Numbered from the stretch's first letter, positions 8,178 to 17,175 are shown. The stretch: DNA of 64,000 nt from Schlegelella_A sp038231215 (GCA_038231215.1 JBBRLS010000021.1:1-64000); one strand, 5' to 3'. The notes: a model not told the origin generated them from the letters alone. Numbers and translations: made by a program.

Positions 8178-9137
8178 GTGGGGCACTACCTCCTGCGGCG
8201 TCTGCTGATCGCCGTGCCGAGCCTGCTCGGCATCAGCGTCGTCCTGTTCACGGTGCTCGCGCTCGCGCCGGGCGACCCGTTCAGCGAGATGACGCTCAAT
8301 CCGAACGTCCCGCCCGAGGTCGCGGCCAACCTGCGCCTCCAGTTCGGCCTCGACGATCCGGTCTGGCAGCGCTACTTTCGCTGGCTCTTCGCCATGTTCA
8401 AGGGCGACTGGGGCTTTTCCTTCATCAGCCGGGTCGACGTCGACAAGCTCATCCTCGGCCGGCTGCCGGTGACGCTGGCGGTGATCGGCGCCTCGCAGAT
8501 CCTGGCGCTGCTGATCGCCCTGCCGGTGGGCATCTATTCGGCGGCGCGACCCTACTCGTGGTTCGACCGCATCGCCAGCACGCTCGCCTTCGTCGGCTTC
8601 TCGCTGCCGACCTTCTTCACCGGCCTGCTCCTGATCCTGCTGTTCTCGATCAAGCTCGACTGGCTGCCCTTCGTCTTTCGCGCCGACCTCGCGGCGACCG
8701 GCCTCGACTGGTGGGGGCAGATGATCCGGCAGTCGATCATGCCGGTGCTCGTGCTCGGCCTCTTCCAGGGCGCGAGCTGGACGCGCTACGTGCGCTCGGC
8801 GATGCTCGACGTGGTGCGCCTCGACTACGTGACGACGGCGCGCAGCAAGGGCCTGAGCGAGCGCGCCGTGATCCTCAAGCACGTCGTCCGCAATGCCCTG
8901 ATCCCGGTCGTCACGCTGGTCGCGCTGACCATGCCGCAGGTGTTCGGCGGCGCCATCGTCACCGAGCAGATCTTTCGCGTGCCGGGCATCGGCTCGCTGC
9001 TCATCGACGCGATCCTGCGCAACGACACGCCGGTGATCATGTCGGTGACCTTCGTGCTCTCGTGTCTCGTCATCCTTTTCAACCTGATCGCGGATCTGCT
9101 CTATGGCTGGCTCGACCCCCGCATCAGCTACCGCTAG
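8178..9137 (+). CDS. Peptide-type ABC importer permease (DppB-like)
   Basis: This encodes 319 aa starting at GTG 8178, directly at MGHYLLRRLLIAVPSLLGISVVLFTVLALAPGDPF, the canonical DppB/OppB N-terminus with its first membrane helix and APGDP motif. About six membrane segments are visible, and the ATPase-contact EAA loop appears as YVTTARSKGLSERAVILKHVVRNALIPVVT. The protein ends DLLYGWLDPRISYR, typical for the family. It forms the inner-membrane channel with the next gene, which begins inside its last 35 bp, indicating translational coupling. Confidence 0.95.
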   Translation: MGHYLLRRLLIAVPSLLGISVVLFTVLALAPGDPFSEMTLNPNVPPEVAANLRLQFGLDDPVWQRYFRWLFAMFKGDWGFSFISRVDVDKLILGRLPVTLAVIGASQILALLIALPVGIYSAARPYSWFDRIASTLAFVGFSLPTFFTGLLLILLFSIKLDWLPFVFRADLAATGLDWWGQMIRQSIMPVLVLGLFQGASWTRYVRSAMLDVVRLDYVTTARSKGLSERAVILKHVVRNALIPVVTLVALTMPQVFGGAIVTEQIFRVPGIGSLLIDAILRNDTPVIMSVTFVLSCLVILFNLIADLLYGWLDPRISYR

Positions 9138-10050
9138 CGCCACCGGCGCCGCCGTGGCCGTGGCACGCGCGCGCGGCGTCTCGCCGTGGACCGAGGCGTG
9201 GCGTCGCTTTCGCCGGCACAAGCTGGCCGTCGCCGGGCTGATCGTGCTCGTCATCATGATCGCGATGGTTGCCCTGGGGCCGCTCGTCTGGAAGGTCTCG
9301 ATCAACGAGATCGACTTCGGCGCCCGCCTGAAGACGCCGACGCTGGCCCATCCCTTCGGCACCGACGACCTCGGCCAGGACGTCTTCGCACGCATGCTCT
9401 ACGGCGGCCGCATCTCGCTCTCGGTCGGCCTCGCGGCGATGCTGATGGCGATGTTCGTCGGCGTGACGATCGGCGCCATCGCCGGCATCTCCCGCGGCGC
9501 CGTCGATGCGGCGCTGATGTGGCTGACCGACCTCTTCCTCTCGCTGCCGCAACTGCCCCTGCTGCTGATCCTGATCTACCTGTTCCGCGAGAAGCTGAAG
9601 CAGACCTTCGGGCCCGAAGTCGGCGTCTTCATCCTCATCGTGCTCGTGATCGGCGGCTTTCGCTGGATGCCCGTGGCGCGGCTGGTGCGGGCGCAGTTCT
9701 TCTCATTGCGCGAGAAGGAGTTCGTGGAAGCGGCGCGCGCCCTCGGCGCCTCGGTGCCGCGACAGGTGGTGCGCCACATCCTGCCCAACTCGCTCGGCCC
9801 GGTGATCGTCGCCGGCACCATCGACGTCGCCGCGGCGATCATCGCCGAGTCCACGCTCTCCTTCCTCGGCCTCGGCTTCCCGCCCGACATCCCGACCTGG
9901 GGCCGCATCCTCTTCGACAGCAAGGAATACCTCGACATCGCGCCGCACTGGGCGCTCTTTCCCGGCACGGCGATCTCTCTCGCCGTGCTCTGCATCAACT
10001 TCGTCGGCGACGGACTGCGCGACGCGCTCGACCCGCGCAGGGTGCTCTGA
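9103..10050 (+). CDS. Peptide-type ABC importer permease (DppC-like)
   Basis: This encodes 315 aa, the second transmembrane subunit. After an alanine-rich N-terminal tail it has SPWTEAWRRFRRHKLAVAGLIVLVIMIAMVALGPLV, then HPFGTDDLGQDVFARMLYGGRISLSVG, the DppC signature. The EAA loop is FVEAARALGASVPRQVVRHILPNSLGPVIV, followed by ESTLSFLGLGFPPDIPTWG and a DGLRDALDPRRVL ending. The ATG at 9103 lies within the dppB-like gene; the stop at 10050 shares its last base with the start of the downstream ATPase. Confidence 0.95.
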   Translation: MAGSTPASATASATGAAVAVARARGVSPWTEAWRRFRRHKLAVAGLIVLVIMIAMVALGPLVWKVSINEIDFGARLKTPTLAHPFGTDDLGQDVFARMLYGGRISLSVGLAAMLMAMFVGVTIGAIAGISRGAVDAALMWLTDLFLSLPQLPLLLILIYLFREKLKQTFGPEVGVFILIVLVIGGFRWMPVARLVRAQFFSLREKEFVEAARALGASVPRQVVRHILPNSLGPVIVAGTIDVAAAIIAESTLSFLGLGFPPDIPTWGRILFDSKEYLDIAPHWALFPGTAISLAVLCINFVGDGLRDALDPRRVL

Positions 10051-11126
10051 TGCCGGCGCCGCTGCAGCCGATGCTGGTGACCTCGCCCTCGCGCGCGAAG
10101 GGCAAACTGCAGGACCCCGCCCCGGAGCCCGCGCTGCTCGAGATCAAGGGACTCAAGACGCACTTCAAGACCGACGAGGGCTGGCTGCACGCCGTCGACG
10201 GCGTCGATATCTCGATCGATCGCGGCCAGACGGTCTGCGTGGTCGGCGAGTCGGGCTGCGGCAAGACGGTGACGGCGATGACGGTGCTCAAGCTGCTGCC
10301 GATGCCGCCCGGCAAGATCGTCGGCGGCCAGGTGCTCTGGCGCGGCCGCGATCTGGTGCAGGCGAGCGCCGAAGAGATGCGCCGCGTTCGCGCCAAGGAA
10401 ATCGCCATCGTCTTCCAGGAGCCGATGACCTCGCTCAACCCGGTCTACTCGGTCGGCGATCAGATCGCCGAGTCGGTTCGACTGCACGAGGGCCTGGGCC
10501 GCAAGGCCGCGCTCGCGCGCGCCGTCGAGATGCTGGCGCTGGTGCGCATCCCGACACCGGAGCGACGCGTCAACGACTATCCGCACCAGTTCTCGGGCGG
10601 CATGAGGCAGCGCGTCATGATCGCCATCGCCCTAGCCTGCAACCCGAAACTGCTCATCGCCGACGAGCCGACCACCGCGCTCGACGTCACCATCCAGGCG
10701 CAGATCCTCGACCTGCTCTCCGAGCTGAAGGAACGGCTCGGCATGGCGATCATGCTCATCACGCATGCGATGGGCGTCGTCGCCGAGGTGGCGCAGCGCG
10801 TCGTCGTCATGTACGCCGGTCAGGTCGTCGAGGAGGCGAGCGTGGAGGAGCTGTTCGCGCACCCGCGCCATCCGTACACGCAGGGCCTCATCCGCTCGAT
10901 CCCGCGCATCGACACGGCGGCCGTGCACAAGGTGCGCCTCGAGCAGATTCCGGGCACCGTGCCGAAGCTGATCGACCCGGCCGAAGGCTGCCGCTTCGCG
11001 CCGCGCTGCCGCTACGCCGTGCCCGAGTGCGTCGCCGCCACGCCGACGCTGCGCGAGCCCGTGCCGGGGCACAAGGTGCGCTGCATCTTCGATGTCTTTC
11101 CTTCGCCTTCAGCCGTGTCATCCTGA
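10050..11126 (+). CDS. Peptide-type ABC importer ATPase (DppD-like), stop codon supplied by repeat A
   Basis: This encodes 358 aa, starting at an ATG overlapping the previous TGA. Walker A is GESGCGKT, the Q-loop IVFQEPMTSLNPV, the ABC signature FSGGMRQRV and Walker B LLIADEPTTALD. The switch region reads LITHAMGVVAE, where relatives have HD; the catalytic histidine is kept. The C-terminal oligopeptide-ABC extension with CRFAPRCRYAVPEC is complete. The final residues FPSPSAVSS and the TGA stop fall in the left arm of repeat A copy 3 (GTCATCCTGA), so the native stop seems lost or replaced. The protein powers import with the DppF-like partner. Confidence 0.94.
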   Translation: MPAPLQPMLVTSPSRAKGKLQDPAPEPALLEIKGLKTHFKTDEGWLHAVDGVDISIDRGQTVCVVGESGCGKTVTAMTVLKLLPMPPGKIVGGQVLWRGRDLVQASAEEMRRVRAKEIAIVFQEPMTSLNPVYSVGDQIAESVRLHEGLGRKAALARAVEMLALVRIPTPERRVNDYPHQFSGGMRQRVMIAIALACNPKLLIADEPTTALDVTIQAQILDLLSELKERLGMAIMLITHAMGVVAEVAQRVVVMYAGQVVEEASVEELFAHPRHPYTQGLIRSIPRIDTAAVHKVRLEQIPGTVPKLIDPAEGCRFAPRCRYAVPECVAATPTLREPVPGHKVRCIFDVFPSPSAVSS

Positions 11127-11179
11127 GCGAAGCGAAGGATCTCATCGACGCGGAGATCCTTCACTTCGTTCAGGATGAC
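11116..11179. repeat. Palindromic repeat A, copy 3
   Basis: The copy overlaps the last 11 bases of the upstream ATPase gene and stops 12 bases before the next start codon. The left arm is canonical; the right arm (GAGATCCTTCACTTCGTTCA then GGATGAC) carries two substitutions. Confidence 0.93.
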
Positions 11180-11191
11180 GAATCCGACACC

Positions 11192-12166
11192 ATGACGCCT
11201 CCCCTCCTTCAGGTCAAAGACCTCGTCAAGCGCTTCCCGATCAAGGGCGGCTGGCTCGGCCGCGAAGTCGAGAACGTGCACGCCGTCGACGGCGTGAGCT
11301 TCGACCTCGCCGCCGGCGAGACGCTCGGCGTCGTCGGCGAGTCGGGCTGCGGCAAGAGCACGACCGGGCGCTGCATCTTGCGGCTCATCGAGCCGACCTC
11401 GGGCGAAGTCTGGTTCGAGGGCAAGGACGTGACGCGCGCCGGCAAGGACGAGCTGCGAGCGCTGGCGCGCGACATGCAGATCATCTTCCAGGACCCTTAT
11501 GCGTCGCTCAACCCGCGCATGACGGTCGGCGCCATCGTCGGCGAGGCGCTCATCATCCACAAGCTGACGAAGAGCCGCGCCGAGTTCGAGGCGCGCATCG
11601 TCGAGCTGCTCGAGACGGTGGGTCTCTCTGCCGACCACATGCGCCGCTATCCGCACGAGTTCTCGGGCGGGCAGCGGCAGCGCATCGGCATCGCGCGGGC
11701 GCTCGCTGTGAGCCCCAAGCTCGTGGTCTGCGACGAGGCCGTCTCGGCGCTCGACGTCTCGATCCAGGCGCAGGTGATCAACCTGCTCGAGGACCTGCAG
11801 GGCCAGCTCGGCCTGACCTACATCTTCATCGCCCACGACCTGTCGGTGGTCGAGCACATCAGCGACCGCGTCGCCGTGATGTACCTCGGCCGCATCGTCG
11901 AGATCGCGCCGTCGCGGGAGCTCTACACGCAGCCGCTGCACCCGTACACCGAGGCGCTGCTCTCGGCGGTGCCGATTCCCGATCCACAAGTCAAGCGCAA
12001 GCGCATTCCGCTGCAGGGCGACGTGCCGAGCCCGATCCGCCCGCCCTCGGGCTGCCACTTCCACACGCGCTGCCCGATCGCGCAGTTTCCGCTGTGCAGC
12101 AGCGAGAAGCCGGAGCTGAAGCAGAGCAGCGACGGGCACTGGGTCGCCTGCCACCTGCGCGGCTAG
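11192..12166 (+). CDS. Peptide-type ABC importer ATPase (DppF-like)
   Basis: This encodes 324 aa from ATG 11192. An in-frame extension back to 11027 would be translated from the upstream gene and repeat A and is rejected. Walker A is GESGCGKSTTGR, the Q-loop IIFQDPYASLNPRMTVG, signature FSGGQRQRIGIARAL, Walker B LVVCDEAVSALD and the H-loop FIAHDLSVVEHISDRV. The C-terminal segment with CHFHTRCPIAQFPLC is the peptide-ABC extension. It ends the five-gene operon. No good Shine-Dalgarno site lies near the start; the nearest AGGA belongs to repeat A, 16 bases upstream. Confidence 0.94.
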   Translation: MTPPLLQVKDLVKRFPIKGGWLGREVENVHAVDGVSFDLAAGETLGVVGESGCGKSTTGRCILRLIEPTSGEVWFEGKDVTRAGKDELRALARDMQIIFQDPYASLNPRMTVGAIVGEALIIHKLTKSRAEFEARIVELLETVGLSADHMRRYPHEFSGGQRQRIGIARALAVSPKLVVCDEAVSALDVSIQAQVINLLEDLQGQLGLTYIFIAHDLSVVEHISDRVAVMYLGRIVEIAPSRELYTQPLHPYTEALLSAVPIPDPQVKRKRIPLQGDVPSPIRPPSGCHFHTRCPIAQFPLCSSEKPELKQSSDGHWVACHLRG

Positions 12167-12316
12167 CGCCGCAAGGCTGCGCCACTTCGAGTGATGAGTA
12201 CGGACCGGCATGCGAAGGTGTCGAGCGACGTGTCCGATTCTTGAGGCATCGTCCGTATGGCGTCGATGCGATCTGCCCACTCGTGGGGATGTCGGGCGAC
12301 GTGCATCGGCCTACAG

Positions 12317-12344
12317 TCGCTCGTCGCTCGTCGCTCGTCGCTCG
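12317..12344. repeat. Short tandem repeat, 7-bp unit
   Basis: Four head-to-tail copies of TCGCTCG in the leader of the subtilisin-like gene, about 70 bp before its start. A 7-bp unit could change spacing in promoter or leader by slippage. The rest of the 12167-12415 gap shows no gene. Confidence 0.75.
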
Positions 12345-12415
12345 CGGCGTGCAGGGGGCGACTTTTCCGGCTTCAACAACGCGGCCCACCTCGTGGGCGC
12401 AGAGGAGACTGAACC

Positions 12416-14464
12416 ATGCTGCGAATCACCATCAACGGCGTCTCTCTCGATCCTTCGTCCAGCGTCCCCCGGGTCGCCGCGATGGGCCGGGCGAGCGCGA
12501 CCCACTCCGACTACATCCTCGTCCAATCGAGCGAGCAGATGACCGGGGAACAACTGGCCAAACTCGCCAAGGCCGGCGCCGTCGTCCACGAGTACGTCTC
12601 CGACAACACCTATCTCTGCGGCTTCAAGGGAACCGGGTTGGCCAAGGTGCGCGCCCTGCCCTTCGTCGCCTGGGCCGGCGTGTACGACACCGCCTTCAAG
12701 ATCCCGCCGGGCGTTCGTCCCGCGATGCCGTCGGCACGCGCCGCGACGATCGGCGGCGCCGCTGCGGCCACCTCGACCTCGCGCGCCCTGCACAAGATCG
12801 ACGTCGTCTTTCACAAGGGCGTCGACACGAGCAAGGCGACCTTGCGCAAGAAGATCGCCGCGGCCGCGCGCGTCAATCCCGACGACCTCGAGACGAGCAA
12901 GAGCAAGGTGCGCATGCGCGTGCAGGACCGCTACCTCGACGATATCGCGGCACTCGACGAGGTTCGCTATGTCTCGTCGTCGCCGACCTACCGGCTCTAC
13001 AACAACGTCGCCCGGCCGATCCTGCATGCCGACGTGGTCGTCAACGGCACCACCTATCAAGGCAAGGGCCAGATCGTCGTCGTCAACGACACCGGCTTCG
13101 ACAAGGGATCGACGACGAACGTGCACCCGGCCTTCACCGGCCGCGTCGCCAAGCTCGTCGCACTCGGCCGGCCGACCTCGGACGATCCCGACGGCCACGG
13201 CACGCACGTCGCCGGCTCGGTGCTCGGCGACGGCAACTCGGCGGCCATGGGCGGCAAGATCCAGGGCACCGCGCCCCAGGCCAGGCTCATCACGCAGTCG
13301 CTGCTCGATGCCGGCGGCGGCCTGGGCGGCATTCCCAACGATCTGCACGACCTCTTCAGCCCGACCTACGTCAATAACAAGGCGCGCATCCACACCAACT
13401 CCTGGGGCTCGGGGCCGGGGCCGTACTCGCCGAGCTCGAACGAGATCGACGACTTCGTCTGGAACCACCCCGACTGCGTGATCTGCTTCGCCGCCGGCAA
13501 CGACGGCAGCGACGGCAACGCCAACGGCGTCGTCGACAACGGCTCGATCGCCGGCGAAGCATCGGCGAAGAACTGCATCAGCGTCGGCGCCTCGGAGAGC
13601 AATCGCGCCAAGTTCGCGGCGACCTACGGCGCCTACTGGCCGAACGACTATCCGGCCAACCCGCTGCACGACGACAAGATCGCCAACAACCCCGACGGCA
13701 TGGTCGCGTTCAGCAGCCGCGGGCCGACGCACGAGGGCCGCATCAAGCCCGACGTCGTCGCACCCGGCACCTGCATCCTCTCGACCCGCTCGCGCAATCT
13801 CGTCAACGCCTCGACCGACTACGGCGTCTCGACCGATCCGCTCTTCTTCTTCGACGGTGGCACGAGCATGGCGACGCCGCTGGTCGCCGGCTGCGTCGCC
13901 GTGGTTCGCGAAACGCTGGTGAAGAACGGCACCACGGCACCGAGCGCCGCACTCATCAAGGCCATCCTCATCAACGGCGCGGTGACGCTGCCCGGCCAGT
14001 ACAGCCCGAGCGAAGCCGGCACCTCGCCGAACATGGCGTCGGGCTGGGGACGCGTCGATCTGGCCGGCTCGATCATCATTCCGGGCCCCAACCCCAACGG
14101 CGGCTTCGGCGACGGCGGTCCGCTGAAGCAGGGACAGAACGGAACGGTGACGATCACCATTCCGAAGAAGAAGACCTCGACCGGCGCGCACACCATGGGC
14201 ACCGGCTACGCCTTGAAGGTCACGCTGGTCTGGACCGACCCGCCGGGCGCCAAGCTGCAGAACGACCTCGACCTCATCGTCAAGGCTTCGAACGGCCAGG
14301 TGCGGCACGGCAACATGGGCACGTCGAAGAAGTTCGATCGCGTCAACAACGTCGAGCAGGTGGTCTGGGACAACATCCCCGCCGGCACCGTGACGTTCAC
14401 GATCAACGCCTTCCACATCACCCAGTTCGCGCAGCCCTGGGCCTACGCCTGGCGCATCAGCTGA
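12416..14464 (+). CDS. S8 family serine peptidase (subtilisin-like, KP-43-type) without a signal peptide
   Basis: This encodes 682 aa. The catalytic triad is visible: Asp about 224 in VVVNDTGFDKG, His about 261 in DGHGTHVAGS and Ser about 484 in DGGTSMATPLVAG. Between them are the oxyanion region CFAAGNDGSDGN and the FSSRGPTHEGRIKPDVVAPG block. The last 130 residues (LKVTLVWTDPPGAKLQNDLDLIV...) form a jelly-roll-like C-terminal domain as in alkaline protease KP-43. The N-terminal 190 residues resemble a propeptide/inhibitor region, but the start MLRITINGVSLDPSS has no signal peptide. The protein may be cytoplasmic, leave by a non-classical route, or have a start further upstream. It follows the peptide importer by 250 bp. 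Confidence 0.92.
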   Translation: MLRITINGVSLDPSSSVPRVAAMGRASATHSDYILVQSSEQMTGEQLAKLAKAGAVVHEYVSDNTYLCGFKGTGLAKVRALPFVAWAGVYDTAFKIPPGVRPAMPSARAATIGGAAAATSTSRALHKIDVVFHKGVDTSKATLRKKIAAAARVNPDDLETSKSKVRMRVQDRYLDDIAALDEVRYVSSSPTYRLYNNVARPILHADVVVNGTTYQGKGQIVVVNDTGFDKGSTTNVHPAFTGRVAKLVALGRPTSDDPDGHGTHVAGSVLGDGNSAAMGGKIQGTAPQARLITQSLLDAGGGLGGIPNDLHDLFSPTYVNNKARIHTNSWGSGPGPYSPSSNEIDDFVWNHPDCVICFAAGNDGSDGNANGVVDNGSIAGEASAKNCISVGASESNRAKFAATYGAYWPNDYPANPLHDDKIANNPDGMVAFSSRGPTHEGRIKPDVVAPGTCILSTRSRNLVNASTDYGVSTDPLFFFDGGTSMATPLVAGCVAVVRETLVKNGTTAPSAALIKAILINGAVTLPGQYSPSEAGTSPNMASGWGRVDLAGSIIIPGPNPNGGFGDGGPLKQGQNGTVTITIPKKKTSTGAHTMGTGYALKVTLVWTDPPGAKLQNDLDLIVKASNGQVRHGNMGTSKKFDRVNNVEQVVWDNIPAGTVTFTINAFHITQFAQPWAYAWRIS

Positions 14465-14474
14465 GGCGCGCCGG

Positions 14475-15779
14475 CTATTCGATCGCGTAGAGGTTGCCGT
14501 CGGCGCTGCCGACGTAGACCACGCCGGCGGCAACCAGCGGCGTCGAGAAGAACGAGCCGACGCTCGCCTGCCGGTCCTGGGCGACGTCGGTGGCCTCGTG
14601 CCAGGTCGAGACGAAGAGCATCGCCGCGTTGAAGCGCTTGTCGGCGGTCAGCACCCAGCCGCGGTTGGCGCGCGAGGCCTCGGTGCGAAATTCCCAGAGC
14701 AGTTCGCCGCTCGCCTTGTCGCGCGCCTGCAGCACGCCGTTGAGCATGCCGAGCAGGACGACGTCGCCAGCGACGCTGGGCGACGCGAACACGTAGGCGA
14801 GCACGTCGTGCTGCTGTAGCGGCTGGCCGCTGACGGCATCGACCACCTGGTAGAGCGCGCTGTCGGAGGTGCCGAAGTAGACGTTCCCGCCGCTCACCGC
14901 TGGTGACGCATTGACCCAGCTCGCGTTGGTCGAGATGTTCCAGCGTTCCTTGCCGGTGGCCGCGTCGAGGGCATAGACGTGCCCGTCGCGGCAGCCGGTG
15001 TAGACGACGCCGTTCACGACCGACGGCGACGACTGGAAGCCCTGCTGGTTGTGCATCAGCGCATCGACGCCGCCCTGGAACATCCAGCGCTGCTCGCCGC
15101 TCTTCGCGTCGACGGCGTAGAAGCGTCCGTCCCAGCTGCCGACGTAGACCACGCCCTCGGCATAGGCCGGCGAGGCATGGACGACGTCGCCGGTGCGAAA
15201 GCGCCAGCGCAGCTTGCCGGTCGCCGCGTCGACGGCATAGAGGTGGCCGTCGCCGCTGCCGAAGAAGACGGCTCCGTCGGCAACGACCGGGCTCGACAGG
15301 AAGACGTCGAACGCGTCGGGAAAGGTCTGCGCGCGCGGCTGCATGCCGTGCAGGCCGCGCGCCTCGAAACGGCGCTCGCCATCGGTGGCGAATTTCCAGA
15401 TCACGTCGCCGTTTCGCTCGTCGAGCGCGTAGAGGCGACCGTCGTAGCTGACGGCATAGACGCGCCCGCCGGCGATCGACGGGGTCGACGACACGGGCCC
15501 GCCGGTCGCCTGCATCCAGCGCTGCCGGCCGGTCGCGGCGTCGACCGCGTAGACGTTGCCGTCATCGCTGCCGAAAACGATCGCGCCATCATGCAGGACG
15601 GGCGACGAGACGATGCGCTGACCGGTCGGGAAGGTCCACTTCACGCGATGGAACTGGCGCGGTGCGCCGGTCGTGGCGACGCCGCTGTGCGCCGCATCGC
15701 CGCGAAACATCGACTGCGCGGCCGCGGGCCACGACAAGCTTGCGGCCGCGATCGCAACGATCAGGCTCATCGGCTTCAT
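14475..15779 (-). CDS. Secreted PQQ-like beta-propeller repeat protein
   Basis: This encodes 434 aa. A signal peptide (MKPMSLIVAIAAASLSWPAAAQS) precedes at least seven blades of the form SSP.V.DG.V.FGS.DG.VYAVDAATG..RW, the PQQ/BamB-type propeller repeat. The protein is expected in the periplasm. It is longer than BamB, lacks the lipobox cysteine and has a long insertion with RFEARGLHGMQPRAQTFPD, so it is not BamB itself. No metal or PQQ-binding residues of quinoprotein dehydrogenases are evident, so a structural or sensing role is more likely than catalysis. It overlaps the upstream gene by 4 bp (ATGA). Confidence 0.85.
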   Translation of the reverse strand: MKPMSLIVAIAAASLSWPAAAQSMFRGDAAHSGVATTGAPRQFHRVKWTFPTGQRIVSSPVLHDGAIVFGSDDGNVYAVDAATGRQRWMQATGGPVSSTPSIAGGRVYAVSYDGRLYALDERNGDVIWKFATDGERRFEARGLHGMQPRAQTFPDAFDVFLSSPVVADGAVFFGSGDGHLYAVDAATGKLRWRFRTGDVVHASPAYAEGVVYVGSWDGRFYAVDAKSGEQRWMFQGGVDALMHNQQGFQSSPSVVNGVVYTGCRDGHVYALDAATGKERWNISTNASWVNASPAVSGGNVYFGTSDSALYQVVDAVSGQPLQQHDVLAYVFASPSVAGDVVLLGMLNGVLQARDKASGELLWEFRTEASRANRGWVLTADKRFNAAMLFVSTWHEATDVAQDRQASVGSFFSTPLVAAGVVYVGSADGNLYAIE

Positions 15780-16540
15780 GACTTGCTCCCCGTCTTCGAC
15801 AAGGTCTTGCGTAGCACCAGCGGCGCTTCGAACGGGCCCTGCGCCATCTGGCCGCGGATGCTGCCCTCACTCGCCGACCAGCTTCCCTCGATGTGAAAGT
15901 CGATCGCACTGGACTTCATGGCGATGTACCCGCTGCCCTGCCGCACGAAGTCGATGACCAGATTCACGGTTCTTCGGCCGACAATCACGAGCTCACCCGC
16001 GGCCCTTCCGTCGGCGCCGTTGGCGAGCTTCAGCGTCACTTCGCGCGGTACGCCGTCGAGCTCGTAGCGACCGACCCAGGTGCCTTCGAGCTCGGCGCTG
16101 ACAGGCGTGCCGGGAGTCGGCAGATCGACCTGCGGCGCGCCGGCGCGTTGCAGTCGCAGCGGCGCGGCGTGGCCGCCCAGCATCAGTTCGCCGGTCAGCG
16201 AATCTTCGCCGTGCCAGTCGAGGCGGGCTTCCGCGGTCGCCCCGGGTGGGCCGCGAAAGGCTGCCGCCATGTCGAGGCGAAGACCGGTGTCGCCGACTTG
16301 CGCCACCGGCATGGGCGCGCCCTTCACGCCGCGGCCGGGCAGGATCACCGAGCCGATCCATAGTCGCCCGGCGTCACGGTCGATGTCGACGATCACGCGC
16401 ATCGGCGCGCCGGGAATGTCGGCGATGCCTTGCCAGCGGCCCGCCGGATCGGGCGCTGCCGATGCGGCCGCCGACGCGAGCAAGCCAGCGACGAGAAATG
16501 AAGGATCCGGTAAGGAATGGCGTGATCGCCTTGTCGTCAT
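15776..16540 (-). CDS. Secreted protein of unknown function, coupled to the beta-propeller gene
   Basis: This encodes 254 aa from ATG 16540 (a longer in-frame extension to 16609 only adds arginine-rich sequence). The N-terminus MTTRRSRHSLPDPSFLVAGLLASAAASA is a signal peptide. The mature protein has two similar halves, each with a W-x-G-x core: PDPAGRWQGIADIPGAPMRVIVDIDRDAGRLWIGSVILPG and AELEGTWVGRYELDGVPREVTLKLANGADGRAAGELVIVG. This suggests a duplicated lipocalin-like or beta-sheet domain of the kind found in front of some serine hydrolases. Its stop overlaps the start of the propeller gene by 4 bp, so the two are co-translated and may act together in the periplasm. Confidence 0.75.
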   Translation of the reverse strand: MTTRRSRHSLPDPSFLVAGLLASAAASAAPDPAGRWQGIADIPGAPMRVIVDIDRDAGRLWIGSVILPGRGVKGAPMPVAQVGDTGLRLDMAAAFRGPPGATAEARLDWHGEDSLTGELMLGGHAAPLRLQRAGAPQVDLPTPGTPVSAELEGTWVGRYELDGVPREVTLKLANGADGRAAGELVIVGRRTVNLVIDFVRQGSGYIAMKSSAIDFHIEGSWSASEGSIRGQMAQGPFEAPLVLRKTLSKTGSKS

Positions 16541-16797
16541 GGCTCTGCTCCGTGGGTGACTGCGCAAAGGCGTGAAGGTAGCGGCATGGCGGGTGCGGCA
16601 ACGCCGCAATGCGACGAAGCGACGGAATCGCTGCTCAGCCTGCGCCCCGGGAAGAGATCACGTTGCAAGCCATTCACCGACGGCCGGCTACGACTTTTGC
16701 TGACGCACGAATGCGAGCCGAGCCGCTAGCGCGCGTTCGTGACAGCTTCGATACTTTTTGTCAGGTACCCAGGCTCGATCTACGGGAGGACGCCGAC

Positions 16798-17001
16798 ATG
16801 GACCCGACTTACGAAATCCGCTTCCAGTCCCTGTTCAGGGCAAGCGGCCTGTGCTTTCCCTGCGACGAGCAAGGCCGCGTCGAGCTCGACGCGCTGAGCG
16901 ACCGGGCGCGCGAGAACTACCTCTACGCCCGTGCCGTCGTCGGCATGGAATACGCGTACCCCAAGGTGTGCCGCGCCGAGATGAGCGCAAACGGCAGCTG
17001 A
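16798..17001 (+). CDS. Small conserved hypothetical protein
   Basis: This encodes 67 aa, MDPTYEIRFQSLFRASGLCFPCDEQG onward to YLYARAVVGMEYAYPKV. A GGGAGGA motif 7 bases before the ATG selects this start over an upstream in-frame one. There is no signal peptide. I recall short proteins of this type (EIRFQSL...FPCD..G.V.LD.L..RA..NYLYARA.VG) across Burkholderiales, but none with a known function. Confidence 0.7.
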   Translation: MDPTYEIRFQSLFRASGLCFPCDEQGRVELDALSDRARENYLYARAVVGMEYAYPKVCRAEMSANGS

Positions 17002-17029
17002 CGAAACGCGCTGGCCGAGACGCAGGCAC

Positions 17030-17175
17030 CAGGCTGCGCGCAGGGGAGCGATGATTTCTTCGGCCATCGGAGACGGCGTCCGTCCCCGCAAGGTCACGAT
17101 TCCCATGGCCGAGAAGTTCGGCAGGCGCACCGAGGTCACGCCGTAGTCCTGCAGCTCGCGCAGCTTGACCGGTAT
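17030..17175 (-). pseudogene. Remnant of a LysR-family regulator (C-terminal end)
   Basis: The reverse strand reads VKLRELQDYGVTSVRLPNFSAMGIVTLRGRTPSPMAEEIIAPLR, which resembles the last 45 residues of the LysR substrate-binding domain (a lone strand, then a GLVTRRGRTLSPAA-like motif). There is no DNA-binding domain and no room for one before the desaturase gene, so this is a gene relic. The match is by pattern only. Confidence 0.4.

Noticed and set aside
11027..11191. Longer start for the DppF-like ATPase using the in-frame extension
   Set aside because: The added residues would be read from the upstream gene in another frame and from repeat A; the ABC domain starts right after ATG 11192.
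12311..14533. A 740-codon open frame opposite the subtilisin-like gene
   Set aside because: Antisense shadow; the plus-strand gene has the full catalytic triad in order.
14475..15779. Beta-propeller protein as BamB or a quinoprotein dehydrogenase
   Set aside because: No lipobox cysteine, a different length and insertion from BamB, and no visible PQQ or calcium-binding residues.
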